A program made the position numbers and the translations under genes. A model generated the notes under the pieces. The model was given only the letters and a program-made list of their open reading frames with translations. It ran no database searches and was not told where the DNA came from. Of a stretch of DNA of 64,000 nt, positions 10,644 through 23,382 are shown piece after piece. This DNA is from Hemerocallis citrina (taxonomy: Eukaryota; Streptophyta; Magnoliopsida; Asparagales; Asphodelaceae), in the NCBI GenBank assembly GCA_017893485.1, contig CM030360.1, forward strand, positions 19,529,708-19,593,707, given 5' to 3'. Each line of letters begins with the position of its first letter. Position 1 is the stretch's first letter.

Positions 10644-12078
10644 ACACCGGTATGCCTTTATGAATAATTTTCAGCACATTGACATCCTTTGTGAATATTC
10701 TTGATCCGAACTCCATTCCAATTCCAAGTACAACAGAGAGGGCCAATCCTAGTAGTATACTTTACTTCATAATGATGAGCACCTAAGAAGCACGGGTACT
10801 CCAAATGCTTAACATACCCGTGTCGGATGCGTATCGGGTGCCGATACTCCTTGGGTAGCACAGAGTATCCAATTTTTTAATACATTTTCGCAACTTTTAG
10901 GCACAATTATGTTTGGATAAATGTTTGGGGCTCTAGTGTAATTTAAAAAAACTTAATATTTTATGTTATGCTCAAACACAAAAAGTATATCAAATATATA
11001 TCAAATAAGTATATCAAATATTTTGATAGTTAAATTACCAATATTTTAATCCAAAAATGCTCATAATTACTATGTACTCTTACAATTTTATGAAATGGTT
11101 CGAATTTTTTAACAAAATAAATATTTGTTTATTTATATATATAATAAAAAGTATATTATATTTAACGTACCACCAACGCACCCGTATATTACTTTTTTGT
11201 AAAATTGCGTATCCTCGTATCTGTGTTGTGTCGTACCCATATCTACTCTTGAGAGATGGAGATGAGCACAGTGACAGTCGGATAATTAAGAATTCATTTG
11301 ATAAATAAAGATGATTGATAATTAATTTTTGTTCATTCCGACAATTAGTGTACACGTAATTGATATATTTATATATGAATATATAGATACACTCTTCTAT
11401 AGCAATATTAATACAAAAATAACAAAGGCACATATCAAACTAATAATCTTTTGAAATTGCGAACTGTAACTTTTCAATGTGCTGTTTGTCTTAGTTTTGT
11501 TACATAAGCACATAAAAATACTATGAATCTAGAAGATAGTTGTATACCAACAATTATAAAATCAAGTGAATATAAAAGAAAGTAGTTTCAAAATAGGGAG
11601 TTCGGTGAAATAATTTTTTGAAAGAAAATAGGTACAGAGCTCCAAATTGGAGCATTATGAGGTACCTGTAAGACGCGTGCTGTAGTAGCCACAGCTTTAC
11701 GCTGATCTCCTCTGGCAAATGCTCCTGCAAGTACTGCCTTCGAGAAAATGGACCACAGTTAATTGGTTCAGTAGTAATATCAAGAATGAGATAGTTATAT
11801 ACCGAATAAAGGAACTTCTCTGAGAAAATGACAAATTCCTATTTCAATTTTACTTTGATACGAAAGAGAGATTGCTGAAGTGACTGACAATGGGGTATAA
11901 ATCCCCTACATAAGCTGAACCCATATAATTATGACAGTTTCAACAAAAATGGGAAAATGATTTGTACCTGATCATATTTTCAAAGAAAAAAAGCAAACAA
12001 GCACGAAAGAATGGAAGAAGATATATGACAAAAAATGACAGTATCACACTCAAATTAAAACCTTGCCACATCTAAGGA
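10644..12078. other. Unassigned AT-rich region
   Basis: No gene can be supported except the weak exon-like segment listed next. Around 10.79-10.87 kb and 11.18-11.26 kb there are GCGTATC and CGGGTAC-type words that recur and may be ends of a degraded repeat, but no boundary could be fixed. Confidence 0.35.
11666..11737 (-). other. Possible isolated exon
   Basis: On the minus strand a 72-bp open segment of higher GC than its surroundings is preceded by an AG acceptor-like site and followed by CAG|GTACC, a good donor. It would encode 24 residues containing AGAFARGDQRKAVATTA. I do not recognise the protein. It could be a relic of a host gene or a transposon-carried fragment. No neighbouring exon was found, so this is a weak call. 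Confidence 0.25.
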
Positions 12079-12184
12079 TGTCGCGCCTCTCTTCCCAAAA
12101 TACAATAAAATACGGAGATCGTAACTAAGGCCCAGCGAATGATGTAAACACATTATTCATAAGCTGTAATAATCAACTGAACAA
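12079..12184 (-). repeat. Long LTR copy A, first part
   Basis: It begins TGTCGCGCC. It is similar to the reverse complement of the last bases of LTR B (31060-31147), including the words around CAGCGAATGATGTAAACACAT. The LINE at 12185 splits it from its continuation at 19784. The 13 bases at 12172-12184 (ATCAACTGAACAA) are one half of the LINE's TSD. Confidence 0.7.
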
Positions 12185-12192
12185 GGAAAAAC

Positions 12193-15100
12193 TTGCAAGA
12201 AATCAGAAATGAAGCTCCTACCAACTCCCAATCCCCTCCACCCCTTCCTCTCCCTCCTCCATACCTGCCTCCCGCCGGAATCCGGCTGAAGACCTCTTCC
12301 TACCCTCTCCTTCTAGCCCTCTCCTCTTTCGACACCTTTGCTCTCTCTCCTTTTCTTGCATCAACACCATCTCACCCCTCCCCCCCTTCGCTGAATATGC
12401 TATCGGTTCTCGAGCTTAGTGGGTGCGGGCCCAACGAGAGGGTCCGCCACCCACCCACACCGCCCCTTCCTCCCACTTCTGAACCCCCGACTGCACCCAC
12501 CGAGGTGCCGGCACAACAGCCAATCCCCCACCCACTCTCCGACACGGAGCAAAACCCACCACCGAGCCATGCCGCATCGAGAGAGGAGGGTTCCCATCGG
12601 CTCAGGCCATCGCACTCCCCGGTGTGTGCACGAAGCGACACACTACGGGAAGGGATTGGTAGTCATCATCACCGAGAGGGGCCACGCTGGGGACGGGCCC
12701 ACCGAGGGGGTCCTCCTACAGGCCAAGTGTGGCGTAAGAAGACTCCCTCCGCAGGCCAGCGTCACCTTTATGGAGAGGGAATCGATCAGGGTGCTAGGGA
12801 CCTCTCGAGGCAAGAGGGTCAACAAATTTCACTCCCAAACAGACACCATTACAAGCATGAAAGAAACCAACAACCTTATCATGACACTTCCTGCCATCAG
12901 CTTTGGCAGCGCCAAAACTCTCCTCCACGATAGCGGTACCCTCCGGCGGTGTATAAATCATGCACCGAACGGGCCTCTGGAAGTGCACTACAAGGTGGGA
13001 TTACAACGGCGGCGGAGTGACAGCTCGATGAGGAGGACTGGACGCTAGTCACAAACAAGAAACGCAAGAGCCATGCATACTCACCTTCCAAGTATACTAC
13101 TGATCCTTCCCACCATCACAACCATTCTCATTCCCTTCACAAACGCCACTCTCCGCAACCTCAACGACACCATAGGACTGCTCCGGCAGCCACCATTAAG
13201 CGGGCCCACGAGGGGGAGCCACACAATGGGGTTACAACGGAGGTAGGGGTGTCTGATCACAAGCAACGTGAAGCTCAGGGAGCTTACCAGAGTGCCACAA
13301 GACAGCCCAATCCCACCACCACCACTTCTGAACACAAGAAGAGAAATCGAAGGGGGAAGCGCAAGCTAATTCCGTGTTTCAATTGTGGAGATATGGGGCA
13401 TTACCGGAAATACTGCACCAAGGAGGTAAGATGCCTAAAATGCATGAAGTGGGGACACTTATCGTACGTGTGGACTAACGTTGTCCAATCTAGCCAAGAC
13501 AATGAGCGCCCGGTCTGCAGGGGTAGATCCCCAGAGAACCCAACCTCTATCTGACTTTCTAACAGTCTGGAGATCATCAGGAGTGAGGAGAAATGGCTGC
13601 GCCAATGGTGCGCTATTGGCAAAGTCAAGGCGAGTAGGCCCTCAGAAACACACTTGCTCCAAGCACTTAGTACAAAATGGCCTATGAAAGCTCACCGAGA
13701 CTGGGTGGTGAAGAAGCTGTGCCACCTCCAGTTTTTGGTCTCTTTCCCGTCACCGGAGAAGGTGAGGGAAGTTACTGAGATGGGCGCCATTGATTTTGGT
13801 CACTTTCGAGTGGAGTTTGCCACATGGTCTCCTAGCTTTGGAGCGGAACTGCCATAGGGGGAGAAGTTTTGGATATGGATTCACAATATTCCACTTCTTT
13901 TTTGGAAACGAGAAGCCTTACAAGAAATTGTGGCTAATTTTGGGTCGATCGAAGAAATTAATGAGAAGACAGTTCGCCGCTCGGAGATTGTTTCCGCCAG
14001 GGTGCTCATTAGGACTACTGACATAGAGTTGATGCCTCGCTTTGCGAAGGTATACTCTTATGAAGAAGCCTACTTGGTAAGATTCATTCTCGACAGGCGT
14101 GCGGACCTGGAGGTGGAAACAGCGACCGTCACGAACCCCTACTCTCCCCTCGGTGCTCAGAGATAGCCGCTCCTACCGAGAAGTGGTAGATGCAAGATGG
14201 GATCCTTACCATTGATGGGGCCCACGAGGTGGAGCGCGCTCACAGAGAAATCATCAAGGCAGCGAGGGGAGCAGATCACGACCAGGGGCTCACGACGGGG
14301 GGGGGGGGTCAGGTCCAAGAATGGAGCCTATGACCAACGGTGGTCATCACAGAGGCATGGCCATCAGACACCACGTTCCAGATCCAATGCCTCCACAGGG
14401 GACTGCAACCCAGACAGATCCAACGGTGGATCTGCACAACATGACGGATTTGGAAGGCCTGGATCTCCACACAGAGGAACCAAGAAAGGAGGTGCAAGAG
14501 ACCCACAAAAATGGCAGTCAACTCTGTGGGGTTGGTGCTGGAAAACAACACCCAGAGACAGACTGCAGTAAGAGCAACTCTCCTCTGAAAAGCAGCTTCC
14601 AAAACGGCATGCAAGCTCGGAGTAAGAAAGGACAAGAGTTGGTGGAGTTGGGGGTTGGTAGTTGGCAAAAAACCCCGACTTTGAGGAAGAAGACGATGGG
14701 CGTCAGAAGGGACAACCCAACAGGGGGCTTTGCAGGAGGGGACAAGGTGGAGCAGGAGAAAGAGGGAGCTCATTTTAGTAAGGAGCGGAAGAATGGTAGA
14801 TGCGAAGTAGAAGAGGGGCAGGAGTTTGCTCAGAGTAAAGAAAATGAGAGGGTGGGTGGAAGTGCAGAGGGCGCCTGGGTTCTATCGAAGAGCGCTTCGA
14901 TTATTGCGCTGTCTGCAAGCGCCGAAGAGGTAGCCTTTTAACAGGGGCCACGTGGTGAGAGGGGTGAACTCACCCCCCCTGTTTTTGAATGGTGTGGAGT
15001 CGGTTCCCAAGGCAGGCGGTATGATGCACCGCGAGAACAATGTGGCCAAAAGAGCTCCTTTACATCTGTCGAGGGGGAATCAAAATGAGGATTTTATAGA

Positions 15101-15860
15101 CGTTATTGGGCCCATAGAGGGGCCCAAAGCGCTTCTTAATGCTTCTAAGACAAATGCATCTGTTGAGTTGCCCAATCAGGCTCATTTCCTAACACACTGT
15201 GGGCCCATTGAGGGGTCCACGACAGGTAGATCGATCACTCTCTTAGACTCATCTTCTTTTGGTGGGTTCACCGAGGAGTCCGCAACACTTCAAGTGGATA
15301 CCCAGCAGGTAGATAGTGATGAGGATCTGGAAGGACGCTTGAATCTCGACGAGGAATTCAATTTTACTAACGGGGATTCATAGGAGTTTGAGTTTATTAC
15401 TGAGACACAGAGGGAGACTTCTCCAGAGATGGTCTTGTCCACACTTCCAGTATCAGCACCAGGAGACAGTACTGGGACTTCTAGCAGGACGATGGGGTTC
15501 AGAGTTCAGCGGCCGCCTAAGAGGGCTCACGTGGAGTCCTTGGATGACTATTTGGAGGTAGCGGCTGCTGCTAAAGCTGCAAAATTCGATGACGGAGGTA
15601 CCAGAACTTTTTTAGCTAATATTTTAAATTTCATGTCTGACTCTGAAGTTATCTTCCTTGCTAAAACTTGTGGGCTAGAAGTGTGTGACCCAAAACGTAT
15701 TGCTTTACTGCTTAATAAGATTAGGGGTTGGGAAAAGAAAAGAGTTAGGACTAGCTCTCAGAACGACCCAGGAGCCAGGGCTGGGTTGATAGAGACTGGC
15801 GAGGATGAACCCTGTCCCGCGCCTACACACACGATCAACCCAGACACGGTCTCCCAATGA
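12193..15860 (+). pseudogene. LINE ORF1 (RNA-binding protein), decayed
   Basis: The frame is broken into pieces. A proline-rich N-terminal part (12193-12933) is continued in other frames. A CCHC zinc knuckle lies at about 13375-13415 (CFNCGDMGHYRKYC). A second knuckle follows it whose last ligand is Trp instead of Cys (CLKCMKWGHLSYVW). A DUF4283-like segment spans about 13.58-14.1 kb and is interrupted by a stop near 13856. A long low-complexity tail runs to 15860. The protein would coat LINE RNA. The last piece (15429-15860) ends in a stop that overlaps the ORF2 start as ATGA at 15857-15860, which suggests stop-restart translation in the ancestor. Exact start of ORF1 is uncertain; the ATG at 12397 is one candidate. 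Confidence 0.75.
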
Positions 15861-18800
15861 ATACTCTATTTTGGAATGTTAGAGGGCTGGGGGATAGGGG
15901 GAAACGGGATATGGTTAGGGACGTCATTAACAACTCCAAGGTGGAAGTGGTTGGGTTGCTGGAGACAAAACTGGCTCACGAGTACAAACTCAAAAGGTTA
16001 GGGGGCAACAGAATTAAGGAATGGGTGCTACGCCCTTCCGCTAGAGCTTCGGGGGGGATTGCTATTGGATTCAACCCGGATATTCTGACCTGTGCCGAAG
16101 TTTGCAATGGTAGGTTTTCTCTTACGGTCCGGCTAAAACGAAGTTCTGATAATTGGAAGCAGACTATCACTGTCGTTTACGGGCCAAATGTGGCTTCAGA
16201 ACGAGAGGTCTTTTGGCAAGAACTGATCGACATCCGAAGTCGGTGGTCAGGAGCTTGGGTTGTTGGGGGGGACTTCAACATTACCAGATTTGCTTTCGAG
16301 CACAAGGGAAGAGGATCCAGTGACAGGCATAGAGAAGAGTTCAATAGGGTGATCACGGAGCTGGAGCTAATCGATATCCCGATTAATGACAGGCTATTTA
16401 CATGGTCTAACATGCAAGCTTCGCCGATTATGGCTAAATTGGACAGAATTCTAGTATCGATGGATCGGGAGTCTAAGTTCCCTTTAGCAACCGCTAGAGT
16501 GATCCCTAGACCCACGTCAGATGATACCCCGATCCTTCTTGATGCAGGGGTGCAGGGAGCACAAAGGCCAAGAAAATTTAGGTTTGAGAAGGCCTGGCTA
16601 GAAATTCAGGGTTTTCACCACATGGTTATGGAAAATTGGGTGCTCCCAATTACTGGTACAGATGCTGCATCCCGTTGGTGCGGAAAAATCTGAAGGTTGA
16701 GAAAGTGGCTACGTAGATGGAATTGCTCCAGATTCTCGACCATCTGGCGGGCAAAAGATTCCTTTCTGGAAGGTGTTGATGAGTTAGAAAGGTTGGAAGA
16801 GACGAGAGTCCTGTCACAAGATGAAAGGAACAGGCTTCTAGAGCTCCGTGGGAATATTGCCAATCTGTATAGGCTGGAAGAGATCAAATGGAAACAAAGA
16901 TTCAGAATATCGTGGCTCAAAGAGGGGGACGCGAACACGGCCTACTTCCACCGAGTGGCAAGCGCAAGACGTAGGTCCAATCTAATCTTATCAATTCAAA
17001 CGGAAGCTGGGACATCACAAGATGAAAAAGTGATCTCCACAACCTTTCAAAACTACTAGAAGGGCCTTTTTGGGAAGAAGAATGATTTCAGGATCCCACT
17101 TAGGGATGAGTACTGGCAGGCATACCAGAATGAGTCAGCGCTAAATTTATCCACTTTGGAAGCACCGTTCTCGGAAGCAGAGGTGAAAAAGGCCATCACT
17201 CAAATGGGAGTGACAAATCACCTGGGCCAGACGGATTTCCAATGATTTTCTTCCAAGTGTTCTGGGAAGAAATTAAAGGGGACGTTATGGCATTGATGGA
17301 TGAATTTTTCCACAACTCTCTCAGATTGGCATGTTCAACTTTGCGGAAGTTATTCTCATACCCAAAAGGGAGGAGTCTACAAGAGTGGGGGATTATAGGC
17401 CGATTAGCCTCATTAACTGCTCGGTTAAGATCATAACTAAGGTCCTGGCCATCCGCCTCAGAGGTATAATGGACAGCTTAATCAGCAAAACCCAGACGGG
17501 TTTCATCAAGGGCAGGTGTATCTTAGACTGTGTGGCCACGGCTGAACAAGTGATCCACCACTGCTATAAGAGCAACTCTAAGAACTTCCTCCTAAAACTC
17601 GACTTTGAGAAAGCTTACGACTCCATCGACTGGGAGTGCCTGCTGGAAGCACTCAGGGGGAGAGGATTCAAAGATAAATGGGTTAGATGGATCCAGCACT
17701 GTCTACAAACTAGTAAAACGGCAATCTCAGTGAATGGACAGCCAGGGATGCCGTTCTCGTGGAAGAAGGGCCTACGGCAGGGGGATCCGCTTTCCCCACT
17801 CCTATTCACTATCGTAGCGGATGTGCTGAGAGGTATGCTAGAGAACTGTCAGAGGTAAGGATGGTTAACACCCGTGGCCAGCAGCACCTCTTGCCAAGGG
17901 TGCATGATCCTACAGTATGCTGACGACACCCTCCTCTTCGGTAATGGGATCAGGTTAGAAACAGTTTGCTTCAAAGGGGCCCTCTACTATTTTGAAGCCT
18001 GGTCAGGCCTGAGGATCAATTTCCACAAGAGCATTCTGACTCCAATCACGCTATCCAAGGTAGAAGCAAGAGAACACGCTACCATACTAAACTGTATGAC
18101 TGATGACTTCCCAATCAAATACCTGGGGCTACCACTCAGACTAGGAAAACTTACTAAGACAGATTAGTTGCCCATCATTGACAGGGTGGAGGACAGATTG
18201 GCTGGCTGGAAAGAAAAATCGCTCCCACTCGGGGGCAGAGTGGTACTTATCAACTCAGTATTATCTAACCTGCCCATTTACTACATGTCCTTCTTTGAAT
18301 TACCAAAATGGGTCATCCATAGGATTGACCGAATCCGCAAGCATTTCCTTTGGAAAGGAGCAGACTCGAATAGGGGGGATACCACCTGATCAAATGGGAT
18401 ATTGCTTGCATGAAGAAGAGACATGGAGGGCTAGGCATCATCAACTTGAGAGATATGAACCTTGCTTTATTGGGAAAATGGTGGTGGAAGGTCTTTCACC
18501 ACAGCGGAGAGGGATGGCAGGACTTCATCCAACCATACCTCCGGGGAAAAGGTACTAGAAGCTTGGGCTTCAGGGTAGGGCCCAGAGTTTCTCGCTTCTG
18601 GAAAGGTATTACCAAGGCGAGCGAACCTTTCAACTCTGCAGCTGCTTCGACAATTGGGAATGGACGGTCCACCAGATTCTGGTGGGACAAATGGTATGGG
18701 GCCCATACCCTTAAGGAGCGCTTCCCGGAACTGTATGAGAAAACAACTCGCCCGAATGTCTCGGTGGCTGAGACATGGAAGAGGGGCAACTGGAGACCGC

Positions 18801-19519
18801 CTTTTAGAGGGCACCTCAACTTAGGTCTATAAATGCAACTTCATGCCCTACAATCACACACCGCACAGCATGGGGTAGGCTGCACACAAGGCACAGATCA
18901 ATTGCGCTGGGGTTTAGAGGCTAAAGGAGTCTTCACGGTTAGATCCCTGTACCATTGAATTCACTTCCGAGGATGCAGACCCAGCTGGGCTTAGGTGTTA
19001 TGGAGGGTCAAAATGCCACTTAAAGTTAGGGTCTTCCTCTGGCTAGTGCTCAATAATGCCATCCTCACTAGAGAAAATTTTGCCAAAAGACAGTCCCACA
19101 TTGCGACCAACTGCGGCTTCTGTAACACACATACGGAGGACCTGAATCACCTATTCATTCACTGCCATAGGAGTAAGGCGACGATGGTAGAGGTATTACG
19201 GGCCTTAGGGACAGGTGTCTACCCCAGCGTATACGAGGATTTGTGGATTGGCTCCAAATTTGAGTCAATATGACGCGAAATGAAGGATGCTTGGTACATT
19301 GCCATTGCGGCAACCACTTGGGTGTTATGGCCAGACAGAAATAATTTCTATTTTCGTGCTTCATGTAATAGTATTTCTGGTAACCTTACTTATATCATGC
19401 ATCTTATCTCTTTTTGGGCTACAGCTGCTGCCACTGGAGCGAGAGGGAGGATTGCCAGAGTCTTCCAGGTGGAAGAATTTGACGATGAAGAGGTAGAGTT
19501 TGGGCCTACACTGGACTGA
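15857..19519 (+). pseudogene. LINE ORF2 (endonuclease-reverse transcriptase), decayed
   Basis: The ancestor encoded target nicking and reverse transcription. The endonuclease begins NTLFWNVRGLGD at 15857, keeps ETK and GGDFN, but the catalytic SDH motif reads SDDTPI near 16518-16535. An in-frame TGA lies at 16691. A one-base loss near 17212 breaks the segment that should read like KSPGPDGFP, and another frameshift lies before 17331. The RT core follows: LIPKRE, RPISLIN, QTGFIKGR, LRQGDPLSPLLF, then a stop at 17856-17858, then YADDTLLF near 17912. The C terminus holds a zf-RVT segment (WRVKMPLKVRVFLWL at about 19000, with the CGFC and HLFIHC ligands). The frame ends at 19519, leaving a 240-bp 3' UTR. 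Confidence 0.88.
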
Positions 19520-19783
19520 GGGATTCGTCCCCACACTCAGCAGTGTTTCTTTACTCGCAGTCTCCGCCACTTGGTATTTTGTATCGACCTAATGTACTTT
19601 TGGTTATTAGATGGTTGGATAATTTGACCCATCCCCCAGGGTTTTGTTGGGGGCTTATGTTTTATTTCCTGTTCTGTACTTTTGTATTTTTCCGGTAAGC
19701 CGGGTTTGTTTTATTAACGTCTTATTAATGAAACAGGGTGGTGTTATTCCACCTTTTCCCTCAAAAAAAAATCAACTGAACAA

Positions 19784-20945
19784 TATGAATATAAACACAA
19801 CCACGGCGAAAAAATATAATTACATAAATAAGAATAACATAAGTGATTCATGCAGTAGTCCACCAAATAACTAACATCCGGAAAGAAATAAACTTCGGGT
19901 CAAAAACGCCCGGAATACAATGTATGTGATGATAGCAATAGAAATTGAGAAACACCGTATAAGATAAATAATGCAGGCTAGAATTCATCTCCATTTTCTA
20001 AATTAGTTGATCGCTAAGCCCTTCTGGCAGTTCTTCTCCTGTACCTGTAAGTTCATCATCTTAAGTTGGGGGAAAAAGAAATGCCTGTTAGTGCAAGTTA
20101 CGAGTCGTAATTAGTACAAGCAAAATGAAAACAGGAACAAGGATAAAACGGGGAACAAGGAATCATGTATACAAAGAACAAACCATGTAACGGAAAAAAT
20201 GCAACATATAAACGGGGGTCATGTAAACTTGACTTATAAGCATGAATCGTGTAACTAGTAAACAGAAACATGTAACATATAAATGGGAATCATGAAACTT
20301 GTTAACAAGAAGCATATAACTGGAATCATGTAGCTTGTAAACAAGAAATATATAACTGGAATCATGTATCTTGTAAACAAGAAATATATAACTGGAATCA
20401 TGTAGCTTGTGAATGGGAATATGCATATGCTCAGTGTAAATCTTAAGTCTATCCATCTTTTATCCTTCCTATCTAATGCACGCAATCCTACGTCGCATAC
20501 CACAGGTTCAGGTGCATACAATCAAGTAATGTTTAGACTCTAGTGGTGACTTCTATAGGGTTCTGTACTCAGGAAATCATGTAAACGGGAATCATGTAGT
20601 CAAGTGGTAGATTCTAGAGGTGGCCTCCGTCATCCCACAACGTGGCACTTAGTTCTACGTTGCGCTTAGTTCCATGTGACTTGTAAACATATAACATATA
20701 ATGGATTCTAGAGGTGGCTCCCGTTATCCCATGACGTGGCACTTACTCCTACGTGACACTTAGTTCCTTGTAACATATAACAGAATCATCATTTTCAGAA
20801 ACACAGGCCTTACAATCTCCTATATCGCTCACTATTAGATCTTACCCTTATTACCCCAGCTTTTTAATATTTTATAATAATTAAACATGAACTTGAAACA
20901 ATGAGAACGGGTATCAGGACATGATTAAGGAGGTACTGAAAGAAT
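19784..20945 (-). repeat. Long LTR copy A, second part
   Basis: Continues copy A after the LINE and matches the reverse complement of about 29.95-31.05 kb. Similarity stops near 20945, so this LTR is truncated. At 20287-20415 it contains a 36-bp tandem repeat (units at 20287, 20323, 20359, 20395, core GGAATCATGTA). Two copies of a GGTGGC-CATCCCA block lie near 20610 and 20710. Tandem repeats are also present, in weaker form, in copy B. Confidence 0.75.
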
Positions 20946-22261
20946 GTGTCATTTAATTGTATCCGTTTCCTCACCTTTCTTCCATTTATAACTTTTGTTA
21001 CAAGTTTTACATACCTTATGTCTTATACTAGGATTCAACTTGTTCGGGATAAAGTCATAATATTTGTGTCAATCATTTCCTCACCTCTAGTTTTTCTACT
21101 TGAAGTGGGTTGTACTGATTCAGTTTCATGTGTTTGTGTTTCGATATCATGCATGTCTTGTTGTCTGTCGGGATCATACTCTTGTGGAGGAACATGTGAG
21201 AACCTATGTTAAGCACATGGTTATATTCAGGATCTAATTGTGGGACTATTGGAGGCCGATAAGAAGAACTAGTGGATTCTTGTCCACTTTGGCTATGGCC
21301 GCTACCTCGTAATGTAACATGATAAATTGTTTGTAGTAGTAATGTATATAAAAAATTATTTCTAGTGTTTCAATATTGTATGTGAAAAAATAAAAACAAT
21401 ACAGGAGGTATATGTTAAAAAAATCTAAAAATAATAGGAGGGTTGAGAGAGAGAGAGAGAGAGCGAGAGAGTAGCAAAAACCAACAAATATAATCGAAAA
21501 GTTTAAAGCTACAACAATAATAAAGAGTTGAGAGGGTTGAGAAATTTTGATACCGCACTTCACGAATAATCGTATATAGAGTTGAGAGAAAAAATAATAG
21601 CAGAGAGGCTCTAGAAGTATAGGTAGTTGATGGAGTTTGTAGTATACATAGTCACGTAATCGTAGAAAGATGGAGAGAGAGAGAGAGAGAGCTTCTTTGT
21701 TGAATGAAATTGATTGAATTTAGTTGTAGAGATAGTAAGAGAATTGATAGATGGAGGTGTGAAAAAATTGGAGTAAAGTTAAGGGTTTTTATAGGCACCC
21801 CCCCCCCCCCCCCCAACACACACTCCAAAAAAAAAGACCCGTTCGAGTCAAACGGTGCGCAACCCGCGGGTTGGCGGGTCGGGTTCGGGTGGGTTTGCTT
21901 CGGGTTACGGGTCGGTGGGCCGGGTTGAGCAGGTTTATTATTTATTTTTTGCGACTCGGGTCGACTCGCTAAGAGTTTTGGGTTTGACAAGAACCCGAAC
22001 TGGGTCAACACGGGCGGGTCGAAACGGTAGATCGGGGGCGAGTTGCAGGTTGACCTCACCCAGATGCCAACCCAAGATCTCTACTAGTATTTAAAAGGGA
22101 AATAGGTTTTTTTGGCTAGGTAATGGGTAACAGAGCACACATTTGAGAATTGATCCAAACTCATATACTTAAACTTATTTTTGAACTGACTCTATCTTTT
22201 CCCAACCCTAAAGTATCCTGGCCCTCATCCGTTGCTTTGCTTAACAAAAAGTCTTCAGTAT
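20946..22261. other. Mixed repeat remnants and simple repeats
   Basis: On the minus strand between about 21200 and 21040 there is an open stretch with PPQEYDPDRQQDMHD and SSRKTRG, resembling the low-complexity coding ends of CACTA-associated proteins (weak). GA runs occur at about 21442-21472 and 21669-21690, and an 18-base C run near 21797-21815. A GC-rich CGGGTCGGGTT-type block spans about 21840-22050. The last 5 bases (AGTAT, 22257-22261) are the left TSD of LTR B. Confidence 0.4.
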
Positions 22262-22603
22262 TGTAACCCCCATTTTCGATTGTGCCGAATTGTATTCTGT
22301 TTCTCTTATTGTATTATTGGATTCATATTATCAATAAATAATTTCTTGTTGTTCTCTTGCACCTAAATTGTATTCTCTCGAAAAAAAATTCAATTATTAT
22401 TTTGAACCCAAATTAGAGCCCATACTTTTGTATAATTATCTGTATCATGAGTTAGGCCCATCTATTTCCAAAACAAGTCCTATTTTAACTCATCTTGTAT
22501 ATATTATTTTGATTTATTTAAAGCCCAATCCAAGCCCGAAACCCAATCCCATTTGCTAGCCTAACTTAATCAACTGCACAATCCCCTTAAATCCCCCAAT
22601 ATC

Positions 22604-23284
22604 TGTTGAATTCTAACTGCGGAATAAACTCAACAATGACGATGAGATGCAAGAATTATAGAATCAAAACAAGAGAAGAAAGAACAATCAAAAGCAACAC
22701 ACAAGAACGCACAAGATTTTCGAGGTTCACCCAAAACAATGGCTATTTCTCCATGTAGAGGCACTCCTACGATTTCCACTAGAAATATGAAGATTATGTT
22801 TACAAATCTCTCAACAATTCACCACCAAGGTGTAGGGTTTCTCTCTATCTCCCTCTCTCTTAATGACGGCTAGTAAATCTCTATTTTCTTTTCACTTAAC
22901 GCTAAAATCGTACACAATACAATACATATAGGATTCCACAACTTTAATCTCAACCGCTCATCAATCAGCGCTGGGATGGTCGACTGCAACATCATGGCAG
23001 TCGACCGGTCTTCTCCTTCGACTGCACTAGTTCCAACAGAGAGCAGGTCAGTCGACTGTGCGGTCAACTGGTCACTTCTTCAAGCTACAAAATTGAATAA
23101 GAGATCGGGACGGTTGACTGCGCGGTCGACTGTATATTTGCCTGGAGAGCGGTCGGGGATGCGGTCGACCGCAACTCTGCCTGTAGCTTCAAACCACTTC
23201 TGACCTCTTGCTCCCACTTCGACTCTACTTCTCATCTAACTTCTCCAACCCCATTATCGTGTATTGGATCCACAAACCCCAACA
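22604..23284 (-). repeat. Copia-2 3' LTR
   Basis: 681 bp. It holds GTCGAC cores at 22979, 23000, 23051, 23125 and 23164, with one-base variants at 23063 and 23113. Pair spacings are 21 and 12 bp. The reverse polypurine tract ATCTTCTACTTGG follows at 23285. Confidence 0.9.
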
Positions 23285-23382
23285 ATCTTCTACTTGGAGA
23301 CATATACACGAAGTCTCTAACCTGTTCTTCATTCTTCCATTGGCCTAGTCTAGGCCTATGCCTCTGCGAGTCTCCTCAACAA

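Larger units (their letters stand above)
12185..19770 (+). mobile_element. L1-type LINE, near full length, with TSD
   Basis: A 7586-bp non-LTR retrotransposon bounded by a perfect 13-bp TSD, ATCAACTGAACAA (12172-12184 and 19771-19783), ending in a short poly-A at 19762-19770. It has an ORF1 with a zinc knuckle and an ORF2 with AP-endonuclease, reverse transcriptase and a zf-RVT C terminus. Several frameshifts and stops show it is dead. It sits inside LTR copy A, so it is younger than that LTR. Confidence 0.93.

Noticed and set aside
10780..11260. A foldback transposon built from CGGGTAC and GCGTATC words
   Set aside because: The words are partly direct, not inverted, and no termini or TSD could be set.
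20287..20415. 36-bp regular repeat resembling a CRISPR array
   Set aside because: The units are contiguous with no unique spacers, lie inside an LTR, and the context is plant nuclear DNA.
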